From positions 1-64,000 of the forward strand of contig CAMWFQ010000021.1 of the NCBI GenBank assembly GCA_947173495.1: 64,000 nucleotides of DNA, given 5' to 3'. The DNA is from an uncultured Lachnospiraceae bacterium (GTDB lineage Bacteria > Bacillota > Clostridia > Lachnospirales > Lachnospiraceae). Of this stretch, positions 26,623 to 35,609 are shown one piece after another. The number at the start of each line of letters is the position of its first letter. Position 1 is the first letter of the stretch. The position numbers and the translations under genes are program-made. The notes beneath the pieces are model-generated. The model made no database searches, had not been told where the DNA came from, and saw nothing but the letters and a program-made list of their open reading frames with translations.

Positions 26623-27501
26623 TTATTCTTTTACCGATCCGAGCATTGCCCCCGCCGCAAAATGCTTTTGCAGGAAGGGATATACCACCAGAATCGGAAT
26701 GGTTGCGATCACTACGGTTGCCATTTTAATGGTGGCCGGAGCAATGGCCACCTGTCCCACATCCACCATGGAAGTATTGTCCTCCATCAGAATCTGATAC
26801 AATTTGATCTGCAGCGTATGTACTTTGGGATCCCTCAGATAAATCAGCGGCTGCTGCAGGGAATTCCAGTGGCTTACCCCGTAGAACAGCGTCATGGTTG
26901 CCATGACTGCCTTTGACATGGGGATCACGATCTTAAACAGAACCCGGAACTCTCCGCATCCGTCAATCCTGGCCGCATCAATCAGCTCCCCCGGCAGGCC
27001 GGCAAAAAAAGATTTCATAATGAAGAAATTATAGCCGCTGATCATGCCGGGAAGGATGACCGCCCAAACCGTATTATCCAGCCCCATTCCCTTGATTACA
27101 AGATAAGAAGGAATCATGGGAGAGGTGAAGATCATGGTCAGTGTCACCATCATGAGGATCGGTTTTTTGTACCGGAATTCCGGCCTCGACAGAGGGTATG
27201 CCATCATGGCTGTCATAACCAGATTGATCAGCGTTCCGGCTGCCGTGATAAAAATGGAATTTTTAAGTGCAATAAAAATCGTCGGATTATGAAATACCTT
27301 CAGGTAGGCATCCACATTAAAGCCTTTCGGCCAGAACAGTACCTGATTCTGCTCGATAAACGTCTTGCTGCTGAAGCTCTCCGCCACCACCTTGAGCAGC
27401 GGCAGCACCATGGCCGTACACAGTATGACCAGCACTATGCTGCTGATCCAGACATAGATTCTCCTTGCAGGGCTCACCTTAATCTTCATAGAATTAACCA
27501 T
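26623..27501 (-). CDS. Oligosaccharide ABC importer permease (LplC type)
   Basis: A 292-residue membrane protein. It has six membrane segments, an EAA loop (DAARIDGCGEFRVLFKIVIPMSKAVMATM) and the usual end (VVYPFLQKHFAAGAMLGSVKE). The exact start is uncertain: the ATG at 27501 is only one base from GAAAGG, and the in-frame ATG at 27489 is an alternative. It begins eight bases after the other permease. Confidence 0.9.
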   Translation of the reverse strand: MVNSMKIKVSPARRIYVWISSIVLVILCTAMVLPLLKVVAESFSSKTFIEQNQVLFWPKGFNVDAYLKVFHNPTIFIALKNSIFITAAGTLINLVMTAMMAYPLSRPEFRYKKPILMMVTLTMIFTSPMIPSYLVIKGMGLDNTVWAVILPGMISGYNFFIMKSFFAGLPGELIDAARIDGCGEFRVLFKIVIPMSKAVMATMTLFYGVSHWNSLQQPLIYLRDPKVHTLQIKLYQILMEDNTSMVDVGQVAIAPATIKMATVVIATIPILVVYPFLQKHFAAGAMLGSVKE

Positions 27502-27508
27502 ACCTTTC

Positions 27509-28444
27509 TTAATACAAACCTTCTCCTGTTGCCTTTTTGCTGAGCAGATTTCCGCTGTATAAAAGGAGCAGCCCCACTATGGATTTAAACAGTCCCACTG
27601 CCGTAGTATAGCTGTAACGCCCCTGCTGCAGACCTGCCTTGTAAATATAGGTATCGAAGATCTCCAGCACCGATGTGTTGGATGCATTCTGGAAAACCCA
27701 GATTCTTTCAAACCCGAAATCCAGGAAGTGTCCGATGCGCAGCAAAAACAGCGTTACAATCACGGGAACAATACTGGGAAGTGTGATACTGATCAACTGC
27801 CGGAATTTTCCTGCTCCGTCAAGGCTTGCCGACTCATACAGGCTGGGACTTACGGACGTCATGGCCGCCAGATAGACCACCGTCCCCCACCCCATATCCT
27901 TCCACAGACCGGCCAGCACCACAATGCCCCTTGCCATGGAGGATTCCGTCATAAAGTAGACCGGCTCCATTCCCAGTTTCTGCAGCAGCATATTGACCAT
28001 TCCCTGGGAAGGGGATAACAGCTGTGTGATCACGATCCCGCCCAATATGGTCCATGAGAGGAAATGAGGCAGATATACGATCTGCTGCACGCCCTTGCGA
28101 AACCATGTACAGGTAATATCGTTGATAATCAGTGCCAGTATCAGGGGCGCTGTAAAACCGAATAAAAGATCGTAGAGATTGATTATAATGGTGTTTTTCA
28201 GAATCGGTACAAAATCACCGTGTTGAAAAAGCATTGCGAAATTTTTAAATCCCGCCCATGCCGAACCGAAAATACCTTTGAAAATATTGTAATCCTGAAA
28301 CGCGATTACATTTCCAAACAACGGGATATACTTGAAAATAATGAAATATAAGATTCCCGGTATCACCATAAGATACAGCATCCGGTACTTTTTCAGATTT
28401 TCCTTCCGCTCCTTACGGATCAGCTTTTTCCTTGCATCTGTCAT
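27509..28444 (-). CDS. Oligosaccharide ABC importer permease (LplB type)
   Basis: A 311-residue membrane protein. The ATG at 28444 (MTDARKKL) is eight bases from AAAGGAG. An in-frame GTG at 28453 also exists but lies too close to that site. It has IPGILYFIIFKYIPLFGNVIAFQDYN, an EAA loop (YESASLDGAGKFRQLISITLPSIVPV) and six helices. It is first in its transcription unit, behind a promoter carrying the shared 15-bp box. Confidence 0.92.
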   Translation of the reverse strand: MTDARKKLIRKERKENLKKYRMLYLMVIPGILYFIIFKYIPLFGNVIAFQDYNIFKGIFGSAWAGFKNFAMLFQHGDFVPILKNTIIINLYDLLFGFTAPLILALIINDITCTWFRKGVQQIVYLPHFLSWTILGGIVITQLLSPSQGMVNMLLQKLGMEPVYFMTESSMARGIVVLAGLWKDMGWGTVVYLAAMTSVSPSLYESASLDGAGKFRQLISITLPSIVPVIVTLFLLRIGHFLDFGFERIWVFQNASNTSVLEIFDTYIYKAGLQQGRYSYTTAVGLFKSIVGLLLLYSGNLLSKKATGEGLY

Positions 28445-28486
28445 GGCATCCACTCCTTTTTTGTGTTATCTGCTGTTCATGATCAG

Positions 28487-28527
28487 ATTATAGGCAAAAA
28501 AGGAGCCGGTCGCCTTAACTTATTTCC
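28487..28527 (-). promoter_or_regulatory. Importer promoter with 15-bp putative YesN-type operator
   Basis: On the minus strand the box GGAAATAAGTTAAGG (28513-28527) ends exactly 20 bases before a perfect -10 TATAAT (28487-28492). There is no good -35, as expected for an activator-dependent promoter. The same box with one change, also 20 bases from its -10, lies upstream of the hydrolase gene at 32609. Confidence 0.7.
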
Positions 28528-28558
28528 GATAGAGCTGTATTTTTTTAAGATGTGCTTT

Positions 28559-30391
28559 TTACATGCCGATGCCGGCAAATCTGCCATCTGACCCCGCCTC
28601 CGGCAGTACCAGACGCACAGTTGTTCCGCCGGATTGATTCCGGAAGACTGTGATGCCATACTCTTCGCCGTAGATCAGCTGAATCCTCTTATTGACATTG
28701 GACATGCCGATGCCGAAGGTAATGTTTGTCACTTCCTCCAGGCGGTACTGACGTTCTCCCTCCAGCCCTTCTATTCCGATTCCGTTGTCCTCTACCTCCA
28801 ACAGTACGTCCTTTTCTCTCCGGGCCCGTATCCTGATGAAATGCTCCTCCGAAATTCCATCCTCAAACGCATGCTGGAATACATTTTCTATCAGAGGCTG
28901 TACGGTAAGCCGCAGGATGGGTTCGCTCAGACAGGACTTTACATCCCAGATGATCCGGGGCATTCTTCCATGCCGGTATCTCATGATGGTAAGGTAGTTC
29001 TCCACATGCTCCGCCTCATCCGCTATTTTGACCGGCTCTAAGGGATTCTGCACCGCATAACGCAGCATTTTGCTCAAGGCGCTTACCATCTGCTCGATCT
29101 CCTTTTGATCCGCTTCTATTGCATAGGTATTGATCGCCCCCAGCGTATTGTAGAGAAAATGAGGATTGATCTGTGTCTGCAGGGCCTGAAGCTGCGCATT
29201 TCGTTTGATCAGCTTATCCTGAGACTGCTGCAGCTCGGATTTATACACTTTTTCGATCAGTTCATGGATCTGTTCTACCATCTGATTGTACTGCAGCATC
29301 AAATTTCCTATCTCGTTGCCGGGAATTCTTCCAATAACCTTTTCCCACTTTTCCATCCCCAGTCTGGCCATATACCATTCCAGCTGGTGCACCGGCTCCA
29401 ATATGGAACGGATAAACTGATATCCCAGCAGCATCGTCAGCGGAAATGCGATAATAAGTGTATAAAACAACATGGTCTTTATATTCTGAATCGGCCTTTC
29501 CATCTGACTTACCGGTACCGTGATCAGACTGCACCAGCCGCTTACAGGATCTCTGGTATACACTGCCAGCATCCTTACACCATTTATTTTTACACGAAAG
29601 CTTCCCTGTTCCTCCTCAGGCAGCCCCTCCGGAATATAGCTACTTATGGAATTTCCTATCCTGCCTGTGTCCGGCTGATATATGATCTCCTCCTTTTCAT
29701 TCAGAACCCACACCTGACCGTTTCTCAGATTTTCGTCTCCTGCCACGTTCCAGAGCCTTTCAGCCTGCATTTCCACAAAAACAGTCCCTGCCATATGGAA
29801 ATAGGCTCCTGCCGAAAATCTTCTGGCCAATGTAAGATAAAGATTGGAGGAATCCTCCTTCAACCGGCTTAAGAATACCTGGCTCTTTCCATCGGAAGGC
29901 AGCCTGTCCCGGTAACGCTCCGCCTTCTCTACGATGGCTCTGTGGTCATAAAGATTTTTGTCATACTCCTGTCCCTCGTCGCTGTAAAAGCTGTATTCTA
30001 TCCCATTATCCCCTACGATACTCACTCTGCCGATATGGCCGCTTTCCGATAACAGCCTTTTAAAAAAAAGCTGCTTGTCTCCCCATTGCTTCAGCAGATA
30101 TTTCTCGTAATAGCTGTCCGGAGATTTGAGAACAAAATTTCTTGCCTCCGGCTGGCTGACGATCTGCAGTGTCAGCCAGTCCAGTTCCTGCATCGCAGAG
30201 TTAAAATTGCCGTTGATATCGCCGGTGATCTGGCGCAGGCTCTCCTCATATTGTTCCCGGATCTTCGCCGCGCCATTGTAATAACTGAAAAAATTAATCA
30301 GCACGATGGGACAGAGTATCACCGTAACAAATGCAATGGTAAACTGCCAGAATAAGGGCTTGTCTCTGAATGCCTGAATGATCTTATTCAT
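28559..30391 (-). CDS. Sensor histidine kinase, YesM type
   Basis: A 610-residue membrane sensor. The start is placed at 30391 (MNKIIQAF) just after GGAGGG, and 100 upstream in-frame residues overlap the regulator gene in another frame. It has an N-terminal membrane helix (FWQFTIAFVTVILCPIVLINFF), an extracytoplasmic sensor of about 250 residues, a second helix (YTLIIAFPLTMLLGYQFI), a HAMP-like region and a His_kinase core with the phosphoacceptor in QINPHFLYNTLG. The ATPase domain has VEDNGIGIEG and TFGIGMSNVNKRI. It overlaps the response-regulator gene by eight bases. The pair presumably senses an extracellular oligosaccharide. Confidence 0.93.
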   Translation of the reverse strand: MNKIIQAFRDKPLFWQFTIAFVTVILCPIVLINFFSYYNGAAKIREQYEESLRQITGDINGNFNSAMQELDWLTLQIVSQPEARNFVLKSPDSYYEKYLLKQWGDKQLFFKRLLSESGHIGRVSIVGDNGIEYSFYSDEGQEYDKNLYDHRAIVEKAERYRDRLPSDGKSQVFLSRLKEDSSNLYLTLARRFSAGAYFHMAGTVFVEMQAERLWNVAGDENLRNGQVWVLNEKEEIIYQPDTGRIGNSISSYIPEGLPEEEQGSFRVKINGVRMLAVYTRDPVSGWCSLITVPVSQMERPIQNIKTMLFYTLIIAFPLTMLLGYQFIRSILEPVHQLEWYMARLGMEKWEKVIGRIPGNEIGNLMLQYNQMVEQIHELIEKVYKSELQQSQDKLIKRNAQLQALQTQINPHFLYNTLGAINTYAIEADQKEIEQMVSALSKMLRYAVQNPLEPVKIADEAEHVENYLTIMRYRHGRMPRIIWDVKSCLSEPILRLTVQPLIENVFQHAFEDGISEEHFIRIRARREKDVLLEVEDNGIGIEGLEGERQYRLEEVTNITFGIGMSNVNKRIQLIYGEEYGITVFRNQSGGTTVRLVLPEAGSDGRFAGIGM

Positions 30392-31442
30392 CATACCCTC
30401 CATGCTGCCAACGCCTGCATTCCCCTCCCTTTTTGTAGCTGCTGGGCGTCTGTCCCACAAGCTCCTTAAACACACGGATAAAATAGTTGGAGTCATTGTA
30501 GCCCACCTCCATGGCGACATCCGTAATACTCCTGCCACTCCAGCGGAGCAGTTCCTTCGCTTTCCTGATGCGGTATTCCGTGCGACATTGAACAAAGGTC
30601 TTTCCGGTCTTTTCTTTAAAGATCTGACTGAAATAATTGGTGCTGAAGCCAGTTCTGGAGGCCAGATCCGCAAGGGTAATGTCCCGGGCATAATTTTCCT
30701 CCAGATACTGTTCCGCCATGCCCAGCAGCACGTCCGTATAGTCCGTCTGCTTTTTCAGAAGAAGCTCTTTTTGGATCCCACAGACAAAATCCGTTGTCAG
30801 ATTCACAATCGTCTTTTTGTCACCTTTCTCGGGAAAGAGAGGCTTCTGATCAATCAGCTGTCCCGTTTTCAGGGACAGCTTTTCCGCCAGCATCCTGCAG
30901 AAGTCCCCGGAAACGCTCAGCGCGTAATCCTCGCTGACCTTCTCCATGATGGCCTCATACATCCGGATCCCCTGTTCCAGATCCTCCTGCCTTCCCAGCC
31001 AGATCCCCTGCTGCAAAAGCGTCAGAACCTCCTCTATCTCCCTGTGAGAAACATAGACCGGCTCCTGTTCTCCGGCCTCATACAGCACACTGGAAACAGA
31101 CTGAATCAGCTCCTGTCTCTGCACCGGCTTGAGGATATAATCCTTCACGCCGTAGCGCAGAGCCTCTCTCGCATACTGAAAATCCGCATAGCCGGACACA
31201 ATGATCGTTCTGATATTCTTTTTCTCCTGAGAAATCCGCCTGCACAGTGACACACCATCTATCTTCGGCATCTTGATATCTGTGATCACAAGGTCCACCG
31301 GATATTTTTCCAGCAGCTCCCATGCTTCCGCTCCATCCCCCGCCTCATATATCTTTTCCACTTCTAGCCCCGATCGTTCTATGATAATTCTGTTGCCCCT
31401 CAGAGCGAGCGGCTCGTCATCTGCAATTAATATTGAATACAT
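30384..31442 (-). CDS. Response regulator with AraC-type DNA-binding domain, YesN type
   Basis: A 352-residue cytosolic activator. The N-terminal receiver has acidic ADDEP, the phospho-acceptor Asp in DLVITDIKMP, the switch Ser (TIIVSGYADF) and Lys (DYILKPVQ). A linker of about 120 residues is followed by two AraC helix-turn-helix motifs (DITLADLASRTGFSTNYFSQIFKEKTG; SITDVAMEVGYNDSNYFIRVFKELVG). It is encoded directly before the kinase. Two nearby promoters share a 15-bp box that is its probable target. Confidence 0.94.
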   Translation of the reverse strand: MYSILIADDEPLALRGNRIIIERSGLEVEKIYEAGDGAEAWELLEKYPVDLVITDIKMPKIDGVSLCRRISQEKKNIRTIIVSGYADFQYAREALRYGVKDYILKPVQRQELIQSVSSVLYEAGEQEPVYVSHREIEEVLTLLQQGIWLGRQEDLEQGIRMYEAIMEKVSEDYALSVSGDFCRMLAEKLSLKTGQLIDQKPLFPEKGDKKTIVNLTTDFVCGIQKELLLKKQTDYTDVLLGMAEQYLEENYARDITLADLASRTGFSTNYFSQIFKEKTGKTFVQCRTEYRIRKAKELLRWSGRSITDVAMEVGYNDSNYFIRVFKELVGQTPSSYKKGGECRRWQHGGYDE

Positions 31443-31486
31443 ATCTTTTCTCCCTGTCCCGGCCCTGTCATTTGCTTTATGTCTGT

Positions 31487-31574
31487 CTTATGCCTGCGCT
31501 TTGCCTGACTTATATCCGCACCTTGCCTGTCTTCGATCTGCACTTTGCCCGGCTTATCTCTGCCCTGTGTCCGG
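31487..31574. repeat. Four 22-bp tandem repeats between hydrolase and regulator genes
   Basis: Units start at 31487, 31509, 31531 and 31553 with consensus cttatatctgcactttgcctgg, each differing at a few positions. A partial unit precedes them. The last unit encodes the C-terminal residues and stop codon of the hydrolase gene, so the array grew from the gene end into the intergenic region. Confidence 0.85.
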
Positions 31575-32609
31575 CTTAAGCGGAACCGCCATGTTCCAGG
31601 TCTCGGAAGCATCCCGAAAGCTGTCGGTTCCATCCGATACTGCAAAGAACATACATACCGGCTCTCCTTTTTCAAACAGGATAAAGGGTCTGTCCATATT
31701 TCCCATAAGTCTTCTTCTGCCATCCTCCCATAACACCCTTCTTGAGTATGCCAGTTCTCCCCGTGCAATGTTCCAATTTATTCCATTCTCCGACCGGGCG
31801 TAGACTCCGCCGTACTTTTCGCCGCACAGATTGCCGTGCATATCCTTGGCGATCATATGATAAGCGCCCTCTTCCTTCCATATGAAGGGATCCTCAAGCT
31901 CCGCATCCTCCGGCCAAAGCTCCTCCTTTTCCGTTCTCAGGTAAGGTCCCCGGCAGTCTTTCGCTCTGGCAGCGTTCAACTTCATAGCCCCATAAAGCGG
32001 GCCGGCGGTATAGGGCGGATTTCGATAGGACCTGTACTTATATAACATAAGAATACTTCCATCTTCTTCCACAAGAGGTGCCGGATTGGAGGTCAGAAAA
32101 TTGTCAAAACGCCCGGGCCTCACCGGCAGAACCGGCTCCGGAAATCGCTCCCAGGGTCCTTCTATCCTGTCAGCAACCGCGATTCCGATCCGTTTGCCTG
32201 CTCTGGCGGCAATGACTCTTGCATCTTCTGTTCCCGGCGTTTCGCTGTCGCTTACATCCGCAAACGGATGAGTACTTCCCGTATAATACAGCACCCATTT
32301 TTTTCCCTGCCTTGTAATATGCGGATTATGCGTCATCCGCCCATCCCAGTATTGAGCGCCCCGGGCAGGAAGGACCACCTCGCAAAATCGATAAGGCCCC
32401 CCGGGCTTTTCGGAAACTGCCCTTACTATCTCAGAAGCAAGAAGCCATCCCGGGTGCATAGGCAGCGTTTTCGGCCAGCGGGAAGCAAACATATGATACC
32501 GTCCATCTTCTCCTCTGGCTACACTTCCGCACCATATCCAGTAACCCTCCATCCGGAATCCTCCATTTACCGGCGCCGGCATCATCCTGCTTTTTAACTG
32601 AAACTCCAT
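31554..32609 (-). CDS. Five-bladed beta-propeller glycoside hydrolase-like protein
   Basis: A 351-residue cytosolic protein with the blade pattern of GH43/GH117-like propellers: WIWCGSVARGEDGRYHMFASRW, GRMTHNPHITRQGKKWVLYYTGS, LTSNPAPLVEEDGSILMLYKYR, LEDPFIWKEEGAYHMIAKDM and MDRPFILFEKGEPVCMFFAVSDG. The start at 32609 (MEFQLKS) is nine bases from GGAGGAG. The catalytic assignment is uncertain. It is the first gene of the YesMN locus and carries the shared operator box, so it belongs functionally with the GH88, GH29-like and importer genes. Confidence 0.75.
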   Translation of the reverse strand: MEFQLKSRMMPAPVNGGFRMEGYWIWCGSVARGEDGRYHMFASRWPKTLPMHPGWLLASEIVRAVSEKPGGPYRFCEVVLPARGAQYWDGRMTHNPHITRQGKKWVLYYTGSTHPFADVSDSETPGTEDARVIAARAGKRIGIAVADRIEGPWERFPEPVLPVRPGRFDNFLTSNPAPLVEEDGSILMLYKYRSYRNPPYTAGPLYGAMKLNAARAKDCRGPYLRTEKEELWPEDAELEDPFIWKEEGAYHMIAKDMHGNLCGEKYGGVYARSENGINWNIARGELAYSRRVLWEDGRRRLMGNMDRPFILFEKGEPVCMFFAVSDGTDSFRDASETWNMAVPLKPDTGQR

Positions 32610-32648
32610 ACCATACAACTCCTCCTTCCCTTTCTTATAAGCCATTTC

Positions 32649-32689
32649 AGTATAATACAGTTCCGCGCAGCTTTCCTTAATTTATTTCC
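32649..32689 (-). promoter_or_regulatory. Hydrolase promoter with the same 15-bp box
   Basis: On the minus strand GGAAATAAATTAAGG (32675-32689) stands exactly 20 bases from -10 TATACT (32649-32654). It matches the box at 28513-28527 in 14 of 15 positions with identical spacing. Confidence 0.7.
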
Positions 32690-32765
32690 TGTCAGACAGG
32701 ACTTTTTTCCGGAAGTTTCTCAGTCACTGTTCAGATGGAAAGATGAATTCTTTAACAGTTCCTTA

Positions 32766-32794
32766 TTGCACAGCGGAAATAGATGTGTGATAAT
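32766..32794 (+). promoter_or_regulatory. Promoter of the xpaC-telA genes
   Basis: The -35 TTGCAC (32766-32771) is followed by a 17-base spacer and -10 GATAAT (32789-32794). The start codon follows about 50 bases later. Confidence 0.7.
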
Positions 32795-32843
32795 AAAGTC
32801 TGTAATATTTTTGTATGCCAAAGACACGAAGAGGTTTTATCAT

Positions 32844-34385
32844 ATGAATGACAATCAGAACACAGGCAACATGGGAGAACAGATGAAAAGAGCTCTGTCA
32901 GACGCGTTGCAGAGCGGCGATTTCAGTGATCTGAATCAGCTTGTCTCTCAGGGTGTGACAAATGCCCTGAATGAAGTCGGGAAGCATATTTCCTTTATGG
33001 ACGGAAGCATGCCTCCCCGGAAGACACCTTTCCAGGAGACCTCCTCCCGGGAAACTCCCTTACGGGAGAATGCATCCCGGGCGAAAGAGAACACCGGTTT
33101 CTCCGGAAAGTACCAGCAGGAGGGCGAATGGAGAGAAGATGACCTGTGGCAGCAGGCGCAGGAACGGATCGCAAGGGAACAGGCCAGAGCGCAGAAAAAC
33201 TGGCAGGAGCACATGGAGCGCGCTCAGAAGCGCGCTCACAGGCAGATGCAGCAGGTTCAGGAAAGAGTAAAACAGGTTCAGATCCACAGCCCATATGTCA
33301 GGGTAAGACAATCCTCCGGGCCTTCTCCTGCAGGCAGCAGCGCACAGAAGGCAGATGCTTTTTCCTCTTCGATCAGGATCAACAGAGTAGGAAGCGTATC
33401 CAATATTTTATATCAGGTATTTGGCGGAATCGGTCTGGGTGTTTCGATCCTGATGACCTTTCTTCATTTTACTTTTCTGGTATCCAATGGCCCCACGAAC
33501 CTTGCAGGCTGGATCGTGAATGTCCTTTCGCTGATGCTGTTTATGGGCATGATCCGGCTGGGAGCCTCACAGCGCAGGCGCCTGAAGCTTGCCGAGCGCT
33601 ATGCCGGGCTTTGTGAACACGGCCTGTACGGAGAAATTGAATATCTGGCAAAAAGTACCGGTAAAAAAGCCCGCCATGTGGTCAGAGATCTGCAGAAGAT
33701 GCTGAAACTTGGTATGTTTCCCGAAGGGCATCTGGATGAAAAGAAAACCTGTTTTATGTTAAGCGACAGCGTCTACAGACAATATCTGGAAACGGAAAAC
33801 AACTGCAGGCTCCGGGAGGCCGAAAGTAAAAAGAAACCGGATCCTCCCCAAACTCTCCGTCAGCCGGAAGCTGAATCCATACCGGAGCCTTCCGGACAGG
33901 AGTCCGAATTGAATACGATGATCGCCGAAGGAATGGAGTGTATCCGCAGGCTCAGGCTTCTGAATGACAAAATTCCGGGGGAAGTCATATCCGTCAAGCT
34001 TTCCCGTCTGGAAAGCCTGCTGAAGGATATCTTTGACAGCCTGAGGGAGCATCCTGATCAAATGCACCGGATGCATAAGCTGATGAGTTATTATCTCCCC
34101 ACCACTCTGAAGCTGGTGGAGGCATATGAAGAATTTGACAGGGTAAGCGCACCGGGAGATGACATCATTGCTGCCAAAGCGGAGATTGAAAACACACTGG
34201 ACACCATCAATCAGGCCTTTACGGAGCTCCTGAACAATCTGTTTCAGGATGCTGTTCTTGACGCCACCACCGATGCGCAGGTACTTAAGACCATGCTGGC
34301 GCGGGAGGGATTGATGAACGAGATGGATTTTTCTACAGATATTAATTCTGGGGGAAACGTTTCTGAGAAAAACGGCAAACAATAG
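32844..34385 (+). CDS. XpaC-like 5-bromo-4-chloroindolyl phosphate hydrolysis family protein
   Basis: A 513-residue membrane-associated protein, starting at 32844 (MNDNQNTG) after an AGAGG site. The N-terminal third is hydrophilic and rich in Glu, Gln and Arg with a helical, probably coiled region (QAQERIAREQARAQKNWQEHMERAQKRAHRQ). Two adjacent membrane helices follow (VFGGIGLGVSILMTFLHFTFLV; AGWIVNVLSLMLFMGMIRLG). The XpaC domain comes after that, with Pro/Glu-rich breaks. It is paired with telA, as in many Firmicutes. The molecular role is not firmly known, and the phosphatase name is historical. Confidence 0.82.
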   Translation: MNDNQNTGNMGEQMKRALSDALQSGDFSDLNQLVSQGVTNALNEVGKHISFMDGSMPPRKTPFQETSSRETPLRENASRAKENTGFSGKYQQEGEWREDDLWQQAQERIAREQARAQKNWQEHMERAQKRAHRQMQQVQERVKQVQIHSPYVRVRQSSGPSPAGSSAQKADAFSSSIRINRVGSVSNILYQVFGGIGLGVSILMTFLHFTFLVSNGPTNLAGWIVNVLSLMLFMGMIRLGASQRRRLKLAERYAGLCEHGLYGEIEYLAKSTGKKARHVVRDLQKMLKLGMFPEGHLDEKKTCFMLSDSVYRQYLETENNCRLREAESKKKPDPPQTLRQPEAESIPEPSGQESELNTMIAEGMECIRRLRLLNDKIPGEVISVKLSRLESLLKDIFDSLREHPDQMHRMHKLMSYYLPTTLKLVEAYEEFDRVSAPGDDIIAAKAEIENTLDTINQAFTELLNNLFQDAVLDATTDAQVLKTMLAREGLMNEMDFSTDINSGGNVSEKNGKQ

Positions 34386-34439
34386 AATTTACACTTCGCG
34401 AAATTTCTATTGCCATGAATAAAAATGGAGGAAAATAAA

Positions 34440-35600
34440 ATGAGCAACAATCTGGATGAAATGTTAAAAGAAGCCCCTTCGCTGACCTTTGAGCCATTTG
34501 AACCGGCGGAAGCCACAGAAAGCACCGCTCTCCCCTCTGTGGAGGAAGAGCCAAAGGTTCCCGAAGTGGTTCTGACTCCACAGGAGCAGAAGATGGTGGA
34601 TGACTTCGCCGCACAGATCGATATCACCAACACCCAGCAGGTAATGCAGTATGGCGCCGGCAGCCAGAAAAAGATCGCCGATTTTTCAGAAAGCGCCCTG
34701 AACAACGTGCGCACCAAGGATATGGGTGAGATTGGTCAGATGCTGGCCGATGTGGTCACAGAGCTGAAGGATTTCGGCGAAGAGGAAGAAAAAGGCTTCT
34801 TCGGCCTTTTCAAAAAAAGCAGCAGCAAACTGGAAAGTCTGAAGGTTAAATATGATAAAGCGGAGTCAAATATCAACAAGATCTGTAAGGTCATGGAAGA
34901 ACACCAGGTAACGCTGCTCAAAGATGCCGCTATGCTGGACAAAATGTATGATCTGAACCTGAATTATTTCAAGGAATTGTCCATGTATATCCTTGCCGGC
35001 AAGCAAAAACTGAACCAGGCCAGAACGGTGGAGCTTCCCGCTCTTTTAAAGAAGGCCGAGCAGAGTTCCCTGCCGGAGGATACCCAGTCCGCCAATGACT
35101 ACGCCGCCATGTGCGAGCGCTTTGAAAAGAAAATCTATGATCTGGAGCTGACCAGAACCATTTCCATGCAAATGGCCCCCCAGATCCGGCTGATTCAGAG
35201 CAATGATACTGCTATGTCTGAAAAGATCCAATCCACCCTTGTAAACACGATTCCTCTCTGGAAAAGCCAGATGGTAATCGCCATCGGGTTAAATCACTCC
35301 AGTGAGGCTGCCAGAGCCCAAAGGGAAGTGACCGATATGACCAATGCCCTGCTTAAGAAAAATGCAGAGGCTCTTAAAACCGCTACCATTGAAACCGCCA
35401 GGGAAAGTGAACGGGGAATCGTGGACATTGAGACTCTGACCGCTACCAATCAGACGCTGATCAGCACATTGGACGAGGTGATGAAGATACAGGAGGAGGG
35501 ACGCACCAAGCGGAGAAATGCGGAAGCAGAGCTGGGACGCATTGAAGGCGAAATGCGTCAGAAGCTTCTGGCCGTAAGCCGTTCCTCCAGAGCCGTGTGA
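34440..35600 (+). CDS. telA: Toxic anion resistance protein, TelA family
   Basis: A 386-residue cytosolic, largely helical protein. The start at 34440 (MSNNLDEML) is eight bases from GGAGG. Family features include VLTPQEQKMVDDFAAQIDI, the GFFGLFKKSSSKLESLKVKYDKAESNINKI region, LELTRTISMQMAPQIRLIQSND and PLWKSQMVIAIGLN. The family is linked to tellurite and other envelope stress, but its biochemistry is unresolved. It sits 54 bp after xpaC, with an AT-rich hairpin between (about 34381-34411). Confidence 0.93.
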   Translation: MSNNLDEMLKEAPSLTFEPFEPAEATESTALPSVEEEPKVPEVVLTPQEQKMVDDFAAQIDITNTQQVMQYGAGSQKKIADFSESALNNVRTKDMGEIGQMLADVVTELKDFGEEEEKGFFGLFKKSSSKLESLKVKYDKAESNINKICKVMEEHQVTLLKDAAMLDKMYDLNLNYFKELSMYILAGKQKLNQARTVELPALLKKAEQSSLPEDTQSANDYAAMCERFEKKIYDLELTRTISMQMAPQIRLIQSNDTAMSEKIQSTLVNTIPLWKSQMVIAIGLNHSSEAARAQREVTDMTNALLKKNAEALKTATIETARESERGIVDIETLTATNQTLISTLDEVMKIQEEGRTKRRNAEAELGRIEGEMRQKLLAVSRSSRAV

Positions 35601-35609
35601 GGAATCAGT

